Assembly (NCBI RefSeq): GCF_033958435.1
Contig: NC_134139.1
Coordinates: forward strand, 207,993,501 to 208,057,500
DNA: 64,000 bases
DNA from: Carettochelys insculpta
Lineage: Eukaryota; Chordata; Testudines; Carettochelyidae
Direction: 5' to 3'
The position numbers were made by a program, and so were the translations under genes. This document shows positions 33,701 to 45,019 of this stretch, piece after piece; the stretch's first letter is position 1; each line of letters starts with the position of its first letter. The notes under the pieces are model-generated. The model worked only from the letters and a program-made list of their open reading frames with translations, was not told the DNA's origin and searched no databases.

Positions 33701-36700
33701 AGCCTGCTGGCCCAAGCAGAGCCTGGGGCAGAGGTCCCCAAGCTGTGAGGCAGTGCATGCCTATGGAGGAACATTCAGGGGTGAGGGGGAGAGGTGGTGT
33801 TCCCTCTAAGTTTTCCCATCCGTGGGCAGAATAAATTTTGTTATGTGCACCAAAGGTTGTGCACCACCACTGGAAATGTGCAGCAGGCCGTGGGCACTCT
33901 GCTGATGATCTGGGCAGCATCTGAATCTCCTCTGGGTGGCCGTCCAAACACTCAGCTCACAGGGAACACTGGGCCCCAGCCAGCACCACAGGGGGCAGCG
34001 AGGGAGGGCCCCCGCCCGCCCATCTCCTGTCCTCGACCCAGTCCTGGTTGCTGGCACCAGCTCCCGGTCTTCACTCTGCCCCCAGCCGCCAGTCTGTTCC
34101 CTTGTCTGTGCCCCGAGCCCTGCCTTGGAGGGGCACTGCCGGGGGTGGAGGGTAAAGTCTGGGCACCCCGATTAGCAGCGGCTGGTGTCGCTGTAGCTTG
34201 TCCTGCTTCACTGGTGTAAGGGGCTGGGCCCGGTTTCTATCTCTGCTGGTTTCCTGCTCTGACTGCGACCCCCCTCTTGTTTCAGGTGGGCCGACAACTT
34301 CAGCGCGGGGGGCTGCGGTGAGACGCCGGAACACAGCTTCCAGCATCCGTTCCTCCAGGTACGGCCGCCCCCCCGGGCTGCAGCTCCAGCCAGCCAGGGG
34401 CACCTGACCAGGTTGCTGACTCTGCTTCCTGCCTGGCCAGCCCTGCTGGCAGACCCTCCTGGGGAGGGCCGGCACGGTCTCCGGCAGGTCGGAAGCAAGA
34501 GCAGCTCCCGTCCCTTTTCTGTGACTGCCCTGCCAGCGGGGGCACCAGCTGCGTGGCTCTGCCCCTCTCTGGGGGGGGCCAGCTGCAGATCTTCCCCCAA
34601 CCACCCCCGGTGCCAGCCCTGGCTTGTGCAGGGGCTCTGGCACCTCACCCAGTCAGAATGCCCGGCGAGCTCGGGTTAGACTGGGCTGGGTTAGTCAGGG
34701 GAGAGGCATTTCCACCTCCACCCTGGCTCTCTACTCCCTCCAGATGAGCAGGGCTGCACAGCCATGTGTGTGTCACGCTTTAAGCCCTGGCCTGGCCTGT
34801 CCCGGGATCCCCCAGCAAAGCTACAGGGGAGGCTACCGGGCCCTGGGAGAGCTGCCGGGGTCTGTGTCCCTCCGTAGGATCACAGAGCACTAGAACTAGA
34901 AGGGACCTCGAGAGATCATCGAGTCCAGCCCCCTGCCCTCATGGCAGGACCACGTACTGTCTAGACCATCCCTGACAGACACTATCTAACCTGTTCTTAA
35001 ATATCTCCAGCGATGGGGATTCCACAACCTCCCTTGGCAATTTATTCCACTGTTTGACCACCCTGACAGTTAGGAACTTTTTCCTAATGTCCAACCCAAA
35101 TCTCCCTTGCTGCAGTTTAAGCCCGTTGCCTCTTGTTCTATCCTCAGAGGCAAAGAACACGTTTTCTCCCTCCGTCTTGTAACGCCCTTATAGGTACTTG
35201 AAAACCGCTATCACGTCCCCTCTCAGCTTTCTCTTTTCTAAGCTAAACAAACCCAGTTCTTTTTATCTTCTCTCAGAGGTTATATCATTTTCTAAACCTG
35301 TCATCATTCTTGTTGCTCTTCTCTGGACCGCCTCCGATTTTTTTCAATATCTTTCCAGAAATGCGATGCCCAGAACTGGACCCAATGCTGCCGCTGAGAC
35401 CTAATCAGCGCAGAGTAGAACGGAAAAATGGCTTCCTGTGTCTTGCACACAACTCTCCTGTTAATGCAGCCCACAGTCATGTTTGCTACTTTTGCAAGTG
35501 TCACACGGTTGACTCATATTTAGCTTGTGGTCCACAGTGACCCCCAGGTCCCTTTCTGCAGTGCGCTGGGTTTGGGAGTCATTTCCTATTCTGCGTGTGT
35601 GAAACTGATTGTTCCTCCATCAGCGGAGGACTCTGCATTTGTCCTCATTGAACAAATGGCCTGTTTGCCTCAGCCCATTTCTCCCGTTTGTCCAGCTCCT
35701 GGGACAGTCCCTGGGTGAGGAGCGCGGCTGGCCCTGGAGACACCATGCCTGGTCTCTGCCGAGCTGCCTCCCCCTGCCCTGTTGTTACAGAGCTGCTGTG
35801 TTTGCGTTCCAGGCCGTGGGCATGTTCCTGGGTGAATTCTCCTGCCTGGCTGCCTTCTACCTCCTGGTCTGCAGGGACCGGCGGCGAGCTGAGCCCAGCA
35901 TGGGCCCCCCGCAGCCCTTCAACCCGCTGCTCTTCCTGCCCCCAGCGCTCTGCGACATGACTGGCACCAGCATCATGTATGTGGGTGAGTGCTGGACGCC
36001 CCGACATGGCACTGGGCCTGGGGCCACAGGGCACCCTGGACACACCGGGGCAAGGGGAGTTGTCTTTGCACCTCAGTGAAGCGTCCCAGTATTCTGCAGC
36101 TGGCCCTCCCGGGGGCTTTCACCTCCCGGGTCTGGCTCCGGAAAAGAGAAAAGCAAAGCCCAGCTGCATTGCTCATCTGTTCTGCAAAGAGAACCAACCC
36201 CCAGGCAGCCCAGCTGGGCGTGGTCTCCTCTAAGCTCCCCAGAGAGTACGCCTTATCTCGGAGGGCGGCCTGCTCCCTGCAGGGGGTGCTCTCCCCGGGG
36301 GGGCAGAAATTGACCTTATCTTACGTACTTATGGGGCCCCAGTAGCGTAGTATCCAGGCGCCCCCCGGAACGTCGCTTTAACCATGTCCCCTCTCTCAGG
36401 CAGAGCTATTAGTGCTAGCATACAGAGGGGAAACCGAGGCACGGGAGGGCAGTGACGTTCCCACAGCCACGCCGGAGCTCTGTGGCGAAGCTGGGAGTTG
36501 AATCCTGCTCTCTTGGTTGCCAACACAGCCTCCTAACTGCAGCATTGTCCTTCCTCTCTCCAGCTAAGCCAGCCCCCACTCCCTTCCCCACACCAGACTA
36601 GCGCAGCCCGGAAGCCCTGTATCCACACATGGCTCTTCCAATGTCCATAATCCCCCCTCGAAACTCTGGGCCCAATCCCCCTCTGCCTGCACCTGAGTCA

Positions 36701-39700
36701 TCCCCCTGTAGCCTGGCCCGAGTGGATGGGACGTGGGGGGGAAGAGGCTTTCCCTTCAGAGGCAGAGCCAGGAGAGGGGGTAACGGAGGAAGAGAGGGGC
36801 GGGAGCTCTCTGTGGCCTCTTGGCCGGCCAAGGTCAGCCCATGGGTCTTCCTTCGCGGGCAAAAAGCAGTCATGGAGCACTTTTAAGACTAACAAAATAA
36901 CTTAACTATTTATTCCAGATTTATTCATATCATTAATATCTATTAATCATAAATAATGCGTTTGTGTTTGTTATTATTCTAATAATAATGTATTAGCTGT
37001 CGTGGGGCAGACCCACTTCTTCCGCAGCTAGAGAGGCCCCTTCACCTCCAGATCCTTATGCTGGTGTAAAACCGGAGGAACCAAATGGCGAACTGGCCCC
37101 TAACTGAGTTTGTAGTTAAAGAACTTGCAGCTGATGTTTCACCCCCAGTGACCGCTCGACAGCTGCGGCGATACTGCCGGCGTGCTGCAGAAGCCAGTGT
37201 GGGAACCTCGCCCGCTACGGTGGCCCTAGGTCAGGCAGAATCCGTAGCTGCTGGGGGGCTGTGTCACTAGACCGGCCCTGATCTCTGGCGGACGCAGTGG
37301 TGCGAGGAGAGGTGTGGGACGGAGCCACGGAAAGGGCTCCTCGCTGGCGGGAAGATCAGGAGATAAAACTGGGCCCCACAAAACACAGGCTGGTCCTCCC
37401 ACAAGCGAGGGTGAGGCCCTTTCTGCCGGGCCTCACTCCCGTGAACAACCCCAGGCTGGCAGGGGAGGGGAGCTGAGCTGAGCTGAGCCGGGGACTCCCC
37501 CCCACGTGACGTGTGAAAGCAGAGCGGCCGAGCCTGGCTGGCCATAGAGCTGATTAAATCCTGTTGAGTGGCCGGCCTGTGTGCTCACCTGCTGCAGGCG
37601 GGAGGGGCTTTGAACGACCCGATGATGCAGCTCCAATATTCTGCCAGGTACGGTGGCCGCCCCGGGCCCTAGGTTCAACGCCTCACCGGCTGCTGCACTT
37701 TGGGGGCTCGAACCAGGCCCCTCGGCTGTGACAAACCAGGCCCCGAGTGCAATGAGCTGGAGTGGCATAAGGGCATTTATCCCCTGAGCTTCAAGCCAGC
37801 GGAGGGCGACGTAGCCACGCACCCCCGAGCTGCTCTGCGGGGAAACCCACGCTTAGGGGGGCTCCTCTGATGGGCTGGGAGGCAGACAGCTGGTGGGCAG
37901 GGGTAGCCAGGGGATGGGGTGTGGCACTAGAGCTGGGGGGGCAGGCAGGGACAAGCCTGGCGTGGCAGCTCCACTCACACGCATGTTCTCTCTCCCCAGC
38001 CCTGAACATGACCAGCGCCTCCAGCTTCCAGATGCTGCGTGGGGCAGTGATCATCTTCACCGGGCTGCTCTCGGTGGCCTTCCTGGGCCGCAAGCTGGTG
38101 CCGAGCCAGTGGCTGGGCATCCTGGTCACCATGGCCGGGCTGGTGGTGGTGGGGCTGGCGGATATGCTCAGCAGCCACGCCGAGACGCACAAGCTGAGCG
38201 AGGTGATCACAGGTACGGGAGACCAGGATGGAGTCTGAGGGGGCGGTGGCTGGTGCTAGATCTCTCAGCAGGTCCGACTGGGATTGCAGCTCAGGGAGCC
38301 GGGCTCCGGGCTTTGACCTGATCCGACAGGGATCCTGGTGGCTCCGGTCGGCAGCTCTGACCTGGCCATTGACTGTCTGATTGGTGGTGCTCCCTGCTAG
38401 CCCGCCCCCCGCGCCGCGTCCCGCCTCTGTAGGTTCCATGTAGAGGCAGCCAGGGGGCGCCACACACGGTCCCCGCCCCAGGCGCCGGTCCCGCTCCTCC
38501 CATTGGCTGGGACCCGTGGCCAGTGGGCACGGCAGGGGTGCCTGTGAACAGGGCAGTGCATGGAGCCGCCTGGCTGAGCCTCTGCTTAGGGACCAGAGCA
38601 GGGCCGTGCGGCTGCTTCTGGAAGAGACTTGAGGGTAAGCGCAGCTCGCAGTCTGTACCCCAGCCCCCTCCTTTGTGCCCCCCACTTCTGCTCGCTCCCA
38701 GCTCGGAGGCCCCCAAACCCCGAATCCCCAAACCCAACCAAAGCCTGCACCTCCAGGTGGAGCCCTCACCCTCCCCTGCCCCCCAACCCACTGCCTCAGC
38801 CCAAAGCCCCCTCTGACCCCCCTCCCCCCCCCCAGAGCCAGAGCCCCCAGCCCACTGAACCCACCTGGGGAAAATGAGCCAGTGAGGGTGGGGAGAATGG
38901 AGGGGCAGGGGGTGGGGCTGGAGAAGGGGTGGGGCTGTGGAGGAGGGGCAGGGGGTGGGGCTGTGGACAGGGCTGAGAAGGTGTGGGGCCATGGAGGAGG
39001 GTCAGGGGCAGGGCTGGAGAAGGGGTGGGGCTGTGGAGAAGGGGTGGGCCCATGGAGGAGGGGCGGGGCAGGGCTGGAGAAGGGGCAGGGCCATGGAGGA
39101 GGGGCGGGGCAGGGCTGGAGAAGGGGCGGGGCCATAGAGGAGGGGCGGGGACAGGGTGGTTTTGTGCTTGTGGAGAGCCAGCAACTCCAACTGCAGCGCG
39201 CGGCGGGGCTGGCGGCGGGAATGCAGCAGCTCACGCCCGGTGGGTGGTGGGCATCGGGGTGGAACTGTGCCTGGAGATCCCCACGCCCTCCCCTCCACCC
39301 CCCCAGGTGACCTGCTCATCATCATGGCCCAGGTGATCGTAGCCATCCAGATGGTGCTGGAGGAGAAGTTCATCTACAAGCACGATGTGCACCCGCTGCG
39401 GGCTGTGGGCACGGAGGGTATGTGGTGGCTGCAGGCCGGGGGCCCGGCGGGGGCACCCCTGTGCGGGGCCAGGAGGGGGAGGCAGCTCTGGGCTCCGGGC
39501 TGCTCCTGCCATGGGGCAGGTGCTCAGAGGAACTGTCCTTAACCAGGACAGCGGGTGGGGGGTTCTGCCGCATGGGGCAGATGGGGGGGGGGCCTGGCAG
39601 GTCGGAATAGACATGGCTCTGGTGGCGGGGGGTGGGGGTCTCATTTAAACCTTGCAGCTCGTGCTCTGGCCGAGGGGTGCCAGAGCCTGCCTGAGCCAGA

Positions 39701-40316
39701 GAGCCCTGCTGCGGTCTCCTGAAATCCACCCCCCAGCGAACCCCGGAGCCGGCGCCCCGGCGGGGAAGTGCCCCAGGTTTGGTGGGAATAAGCCCCAACC
39801 GGCAGCTCCCGGCTTTTCTCCTCCCCCACCGCAGGCTTCTTTGGCTTCGTCATCCTGTCCCTGCTGCTGGTCCCCATGTACTACATCCCGGCAGGCAGCT
39901 TGGGCGGCGGCCCGCGGCGGGTGCTGGAGGACGCGCTGGACGCCTTCTGCCAGATCGGCCGCCAGCCCCTCATCGCCCTGGCCCTGCTGGGCAACATCAG
40001 CAGCATCGCCTTCTTCAACTTCGCCGGCATCAGCGTCACCAAGGAGATCAGCGCCACCACCCGCATGGTGCTGGACAGCCTGCGCACCGTGCTCGTCTGG
40101 GCCGTCAGCCTGGCTCTGGGCTGGGAGGCCTTCCACGGCCTGGAGATACTGGGGTTCCTCATCCTCCTGGCCGGCACCGCCCTCTACAATGGCCTGCACC
40201 GGCCCCTGCTTGCCAGGCTGCCCTGGCGCCAGCCCTCGGCCGCTGCCCTGGGCTCCGAGGCCGAGCGAGAGAATCTGCTGAGGGGAGAGAGGGCGGCCAT
40301 CAACGGGGACAGCTGA
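27752..40316 (+). CDS. SLC35F6: SLC35F6, solute carrier family 35 member F6, six exons
   Basis: Multi-pass membrane protein of the drug/metabolite transporter superfamily. The human protein is reported at lysosome and mitochondrion; its substrate is unsettled. Coding exons: 27752-27828, 34286-34358, 35813-35984, 38000-38212, 39307-39417 and 39835-40316. All borders are GT/AG, phases match throughout, and the sum is 1128 bp (375 aa; human is 371 by memory). The N terminus ([18 protein letters not shown]) is a signal-like first membrane segment. Then come [32 protein letters not shown] (residues 110 on, with an NMT sequon), [14 protein letters not shown], and the long last exon with [12 protein letters not shown] and [10 protein letters not shown]. 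An acidic dileucine motif ERENLL (359-364) near the C terminus fits lysosomal sorting. Introns 1 and 2 hold CR1 copies; introns 1 and 4 hold minisatellites. The 3' UTR end was not found. Confidence 0.97.
27837..28090 (+). repeat. Minisatellite, 61-bp unit, about 3.5 copies, in SLC35F6 intron 1
   Basis: The unit GGGCCCTGCACCCCGATCTC...GGCCGGGTTCCTGGAGCCAT repeats at about 27837, 27908, 27969 and 28030. The first copy carries an extra GGTGCC doubling. It begins within 10 bp of the exon 1 splice donor. Each unit has a G8-9 run, so G-quadruplex folding is possible. Confidence 0.92.
28590..28690 (-). mobile_element. Possible MIR-like SINE fragment, SLC35F6 intron 1
   Basis: GGGGAGACCGAGGCACAGGG and GCTCGCCCAACGTGGCCCAG resemble the reverse complement of a MIR tail and core. 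Short and old. Confidence 0.4.
29884..31050 (-). mobile_element. CR1 LINE with 357-codon open frame, SLC35F6 intron 1, antisense
   Basis: The frame 31046-29973 is open without interruption and encodes the RT palm to C terminus: [46 protein letters not shown] (catalytic Asp pair kept), then [16 protein letters not shown] and [20 protein letters not shown]. The 3' end (plus strand CATAGAATCATAGAACACTA) is the normal CR1 terminus. The endonuclease half is missing through 5' truncation. The intact frame marks a young insertion. It lies antisense to the host gene. Confidence 0.96.
33795..33985 (+). mobile_element. Short hAT-like MITE, copy 2, SLC35F6 intron 1
   Basis: Best-preserved ends of the four copies: GGTGTTCCCTCTAAG at the left and CTCACAGGGAACACTGG at the right form a TIR. 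The interior has GGGCAGAATAAATTTTGTTA and GGGCAGCATCTGAATCTC. About 190 bp, non-coding. Confidence 0.65.
34874..35730 (-). mobile_element. CR1 LINE 3' fragment, SLC35F6 intron 2, antisense
   Basis: Starts at the 3' terminus (plus strand GGATCACAGAGCACTAGAAC) and runs to the region before the catalytic box. Translations 35160-34939 and 35504-35304 carry [20 protein letters not shown] and [20 protein letters not shown]. There are multiple frameshifts, so it is older than the intron 1 copy. Confidence 0.93.
36395..36535 (-). mobile_element. MIR-like SINE fragment, SLC35F6 intron 3
   Basis: GAGGGGAAACCGAGGCACGG, then GTTCCCACAGCCACGC and GGGAGTTGAATCCTGCTCTC is the reverse complement of a MIR tail and core. 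Confidence 0.5.
36870..36985. repeat. SINE tail fragment and AT-rich stretch, SLC35F6 intron 3
   Basis: GAGCACTTTTAAGACTAAC followed by AAAATAACTTAACTATTTAT resembles the terminus of the SINE-like family at 49.4 kb. ATTATTCTAATAATAATG follows. Confidence 0.45.
38875..39150 (+). repeat. G-rich minisatellite in SLC35F6 intron 4
   Basis: Repeats of GGGGCAGGGCTGGAGAAGGG, with GGGGC and CCATGGAGGA variants, occur with a period near 38-40 bp from 38905 to 39145, ending about 160 bp before exon 5. The 419-codon antisense frame across this region is an artefact of the repeat and base composition. Confidence 0.85.
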
Positions 40317-41538
40317 GGAGCCGGGCGCCAGGTTCCCCAGCCCGGGCTGGGCCGCCCGAGCCTGCCTCTCTGGACTGGGCTGGCTGTCAGGTGGGCGGGC
40401 ACAGCTCCTCCAGGACAGCAGAGGGGATTCGGAGGTCCCCCCCACCCCATGCATTGGCCCCAGAGGAGGTCTGCCTGGCTGCAGAGGTGTCACAGCCCTT
40501 CCCCCAAGGGGTCACACCACCATTCTGTGCCCCGCGCAGGGCCAGCGGCCAGGCTGTGATGGGTTCATGGAGCTGCGGGACCCCTGGGCTCAGGCTCACG
40601 TGGGCGCTTGGTGGGGACCTTCGTGCGGGAGGACTCCCTGGAGGAGGGCTCGCTCTGACCACCTAGTTCTGCTCACAGTGTAATGTGGGGAAACTGTTCT
40701 GCAGGGCTGGGGGGACAGGCCCACCCCCCCCTTCCTTGGTCCTGTGTGCCCCACGCCCTGAGGGGATTCCCCCTCCAGCACAGCTGGGCAAGGAGGGGTG
40801 ATGCCTGTGGCTCCCAGCCCTCCTGCGCCTAGAGCTCTGCGCTTCTCCTTGCTCAGGGCTGAAGCCATCTGCAGGGTGGGGCCCTCTTTGCTGAACCTGT
40901 TTCAGAGTTGCCCTGCCTGTATTCCCCCTTCATCTCTCCCCTGCAGACTGGGATGTTTCCCAGCTAAGCAGGTCCCTGGGTGGGACCCAGCACAGCCAAG
41001 CTGCCCTGGCTGGCCTGCTTGTTCCCCCAGTCTGGTCCCCCCCATGATTGCCCCTAGTCATAACTACAGCCTCTGCTGGCCCAAGTGAGGTAAGAGCGCT
41101 GCAGAGAAACCTGTGTGAGCACCCAGCTGCCTGCTCCTGAGCTCAGTCCCTCCCTCACCTGCCTTCTGGGTCTTTCCAGCTTGTCACTGCTCCAGGCTCC
41201 CCATCTTGTGGGGCAGATCCATCCCTCTTCCCCCAGGATTAGGGCTGGCTCAGGAGCCCTGTGTGTGTGTAAACCAGGTTGGTTATCCAGAAATCCAGCC
41301 TGCAGCCCCCTGGAAAACCAGATTTGAACTTGTGCGCATGTTTCTTCCCAGAGGGACCTCTGCTTCCTCTCTGTGAGGCATTTGCCACAGTAACACACAC
41401 ACACACCAGCATGTACAACACAAACCCACCTGTCCCTCTGTGAGCAAGGGAGGGTTAAGCCCCAGTTACTGTGAGCTGAATCCCCCCAGGTTTATCCAGG
41501 AGGACATCAGGCTGGAGGGAAACTAATACTTAAAAGGG
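40317..41538 (+). other. SLC35F6 3' UTR and downstream sequence
   Basis: The region after the stop codon is GC-rich and contains no AATAAA that I can see, so the mRNA end is not defined. An ACACACACACAC run lies at about 41393-41405. No further gene is supported. Confidence 0.4.
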
Positions 41539-41612
41539 GGCACCTGGATTTGAACCTAGGACCACTTGATCTTCCCTCAAATGCTCACTCATTGAGCCAC
41601 ACCCTAGTGGCC
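41539..41612 (-). mobile_element. tRNA-like sequence, SINE head or tRNA pseudogene
   Basis: On the minus strand an A-box-like TGGCTCAATGAG (41599-41588) is followed by a B-box GGTTCAAATCC (41557-41547), spaced as in tRNA genes. The flanks could form an acceptor-like stem, but no clean cloverleaf was drawn. Likely the head of a tRNA-derived SINE. Confidence 0.5.
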
Positions 41613-43028
41613 AGCAAGCCTGGCTTCTCTCTGCCCTCCTCCCCCCGCCCCAACTCAGGCTCTCCTTCCTGCACGGCCGCCTAACCCCCAAAGTCATTCA
41701 GAACCTGCCCAACAAAAGCCGCCCCCCCCCCATTTCTCTCCCTCTTCACCAGCAACCCCCCCACCCCGGCCCATGCCCTGCTTTCCAGCTCTCTTGGCAG
41801 GGCTGCACTGCCTGGCTCCTCCTGCCCCAGGCCATGCCATGAGCTATCGTACTGCACTCAGGATGGGACCCTGCATGTCCAGGTGCCCAGCTGCATGCCC
41901 CCCCCAATACAATCACCCCACCCAGGATGCCAGCCCCGGTCTGGAAGCGGTGGGGCCTGCAGGGGGATGTGTGTTCCACCTTCTCTCCCAGCCGGGGTCT
42001 AGGGTTTGTTGGGCCCTTCAGCGAAAGCGGTGGCAGTGCAGCCTGGGGAGGTTAGCTTCCTTGGCAGTAAAGCGCCACCTGGTTGGGTAAGCAGAGATGT
42101 GTCCATCCCCGCCTGTTACCCTGCCGAGGTAGCCTGCTCTGCTCTGTGCATCCCATCTGAGCCGGACCCTGGTGCTGTGACCCCACTCTGCCAGTCAGGG
42201 GTGCTGCCCTCAGCCCGCAGAAGGCGCTTGGCTACCTCAATGATGGGCAGCCAGTGCAGACCCTAGAAGACAGGAAGGTGCAGCAGAGGGCAGCTGGAAT
42301 GGGGGCTGCCTTCCTTCTCCCCCCTCCATGAGCCAGGTGAAAGGAGCCTCGCAGGTCCCTTCTAGCGGCTGGTGCGGGATTTGCAACTCTAAATGAGTTG
42401 TGCACACACTCGCTGGTGACCTGCAGCTCACGGGGGTGGTGCTTGGAGTATGTCCAGCTAGGTTGGGAGCCCCATTACGCTAGGTGCTGTACAGATCCCT
42501 AGGGAGAGAGCCCATGCCTCAAACAGCTGACGCTCTAAAGTAGCAGGCAGCAGATGAACAGACAGCTAGGATGAGGTTGGGAGGTGACCTAGGATTTGGA
42601 AGACAGGCATTCAATTCCTCCCTCTACCTTAGCATCCCTTTATCCTCTTGAGCGATACACTTCTGTGCCTCGGTTTCCCCTCTCGACAATAGGAATGCTA
42701 GCACTACAGGCAGATTTGGGAGGATTCAAAATCCCCATTTCACCAGACTCGCACACAGAACAAAAAATGTCTTTGTCGGCAACCAACATGTACACAATTA
42801 CAAATTAGAAAAATGCTGCTTGAAAACTTAACTAGAGCCAAAATCAAGTGATTTAGGGTTTTAAATGAGGCTGAGAACAGATGGATGAATGAATAATACA
42901 ACCAGGGTTGCTTTGTTGATTGAAGGGTAATTTACAGTGTATGGTTTGACATGTAACCTCGACAGTTGGTGTTTTGACCGTTTATGAAGTTCTAACTTTT
43001 TGAATCACACCACCGACTGACATTGAAT
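41613..43028. other. Intergenic, with MIR-like SINE at about 42570-42730
   Basis: No gene. ACACTTCTGTGCCTCGGTTT followed by CCCCTCTCGACAATAGGAAT at 42657-42706 is a MIR tail, plus strand. The stretch 42456-42540, with ATTACGCTAGGTGCTGTAC, is an old dispersed repeat. Confidence 0.45.
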
Positions 43029-44660
43029 CATGGTTTCCCAAGCTGGGGGGTGTGCCCCATTGGGGGGGGGGGCGTGAGGCAATCCAGTCTCCTCCCCCAC
43101 TTCATTTCCCCTACTCCAAGAAGCTGGCCTTTGCTTCCAGTGCTCGGCCCCTGCTATTTTACAGGGGTGACCCAGCGCAGCTGCTATAAAAAGCAGACTG
43201 CCGGCAAAGACCTATATGGAGCTAGCTGCCTCCTGCAAAGGACTGTGGGTCAGTGGGGGAGGGAGGAGGAAGAGGATGGGGTTAGAGGGGGGGCTGGGGG
43301 AGCCTGGCTTGGGGGAAGGGAGGGCGATGGGGTAAGAGCAGGGAGCTGGTGGTGCCTGGCTTTGAGGGGGGGGAGGGGCTCGGGTGGGCAGCTTGTTGGG
43401 CTCGGGCAGCTGGGCCCAGCTTGAGCTGGCTGGTGGCTGGCTGGCTGGCGGGCAAGCAGGCAGCTGGCCCTGGCAGGCAGGCACATGGCTCTGGCAGTGC
43501 AGGGACCGGGGCGGCTGGCGTTGGCAGCTCTGGCTGCTGGCACAGGGCTCAGGCAGTGCAGGGACCGGGGGGGCTGGCGTTGGCAGCTCTGGCTGCTGGC
43601 ACAGGGCTTAGGCAGTTGGCCAGCTGGGGCTGCACCAGGCAGCCGCAAGACGGGCTGTGCCGTTAGCCGGGCTGGTCCGTAGTCAGCCTCCGGGCTGGGA
43701 CAGGCCCAGCACAGTGTCCAGCACCCCAGCCAGGGCTGCAGCTGGTCTCCGCAGGGCGCAGGCTGCACCTGCAGTTCTGGGGCCATGGCAGCAGCCCATT
43801 TGGGTTGGAGCTGGTGTTCATGGGGCCCAGGCGATGTCCAGCATGGGGCTGAAACCCGTCTTCACAGCCTGCGTCTGGGCTGGTGTCAGTGCAGCTGGAG
43901 TCAAGGTCCAGCAGGAGGTAAGGGAGCTGAGATCGGGGGGGGGCATTAAGGGTTCGGCAGTTGGCGCGTGGGGTGGGGGCAGGGTGGCACGGCTCCGTTG
44001 AGTCTGCTGTCTGCTATTTTCCAGACAGCTTTTCTGGCAACCCCATTCATAAATTAGTATGAAATCCATTCAACACTGATGTCGATACACCGCCAGAAGT
44101 ACTGCAAGAACAAGCACTCGAAACGAAACATGCTTCAAGTGCAAAAGAATTTCAAAACACTCAAGCATGGAGGAATTTTGGGTAAAATATTTCCCAATAC
44201 ACTTGAAAGCTGGGGAAGAAGCGCTCCGTATCATTCTTCTGGTTTTGCAAATACGCCCCGCGAGAAAAGCTTTTCGAGTTTACTCACATTACAGACGAAA
44301 CAAAGAAATCGACTGGATGTCCAAAACCATTTGCGTTGTGCACTTCCATCTTGCCAACCTAGGATTCCCCAGCTTGGGAAGAAAATGCTGCGTCATCCTT
44401 CACATTAAATTCATTTTCTTTCTGCTGTTTCTCATGTTAAATTCCCTTTTTATTAAACTTTTGGGCCAAGAAAAACTGTTTGTGCCTCTTTGTAAGTTTA
44501 AATAACATTTTTATATCAAGTTCTGTGTTTATTTTAAATTATGAATTGAATTTTGGGTTAAAGGGGGGTTGGATGATGGTAAAGACGAGGTGGGGGACAC
44601 AAAGGTCTTTTGAACAACAAAAGGGGAGTGTGATTCTGAAAAATTTGGCAACCCCTGCCT
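43029..44660 (+). mobile_element. Decayed hAT transposon with transposase C-terminal remnant
   Basis: Ends are CATGGTTTCCCAAGCTGGGG at the left and AAATTTGGCAACCCCTG at the right, the hAT-type TIR pattern. At 44079-44408 a frame holds NRLDVQNHLRCALPSCQPRI, which resembles the hATC dimerisation domain of ZBED5/Charlie-like transposases (RLDV..DLRCAL...PRI). Parts of the same protein continue in another frame (44167-44505), so it is frameshifted. The N-terminal part is replaced by GC-rich repeats (43250-43960). No target duplication is visible. Confidence 0.65.
43493..43615 (+). repeat. Tandem duplication of a 66-bp unit
   Basis: GCAGTGCAGGGACCGGGG followed by GGCTGGCGTTGGCAGCTCTG and GCTGCTGGCACAGGGCT occurs twice in direct tandem, almost identical. 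It lies in GGCTGGCTGG-rich DNA inside the hAT remnant. Confidence 0.9.
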
Positions 44661-44679
44661 TAAATAATTAGGTCCATCT

Positions 44680-44840
44680 GTCAGAGGCTGGAAATGGATG
44701 ACAGAGGAAGGATCACTTAACGATTCCGTGTTCCATTCTCTCCCTCTGGGGCACCCAGCATTGGCCACTGTTGGCAGACAGGACCCTGGGCTGGATGGAC
44801 CTTTGTTCTGACCCAGTGTGGCTGTTCTTATGTTGTTATC
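44680..44840 (+). mobile_element. CR1-type LINE 3' terminal fragment
   Basis: GGGCTGGATGGACCTTTGTT, then CTGACCCAGTGTGGCTGTTC and TTATGTT is the plus-strand form of the terminus seen at 2279 and 14604. Confidence 0.8.
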
Positions 44841-45019
44841 TTGCCATTGACAGCCTGTGAATTTTTGTTGGGCCCTCCTTCATTTCCTGCACCTGAGAAA
44901 ATTTCAGTGAGTACCTCGTGGGAAGAAGGGGCTTTGACCCCAGCTTATTGTCCCAGGGTAACCACTAAACTGGTAACAGATGTTGAAACATCAAAAATCA
45001 ACAGTGACGAGCCAGCGAC

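Noticed and set aside
37975..39234. 419-codon antisense open frame across SLC35F6 exon 4 and intron 4
   Set aside because: Pro/Ser/Leu-rich repeats mirror the G-rich minisatellite and GC-rich exon. No domain, and it is antisense to well-supported exons.
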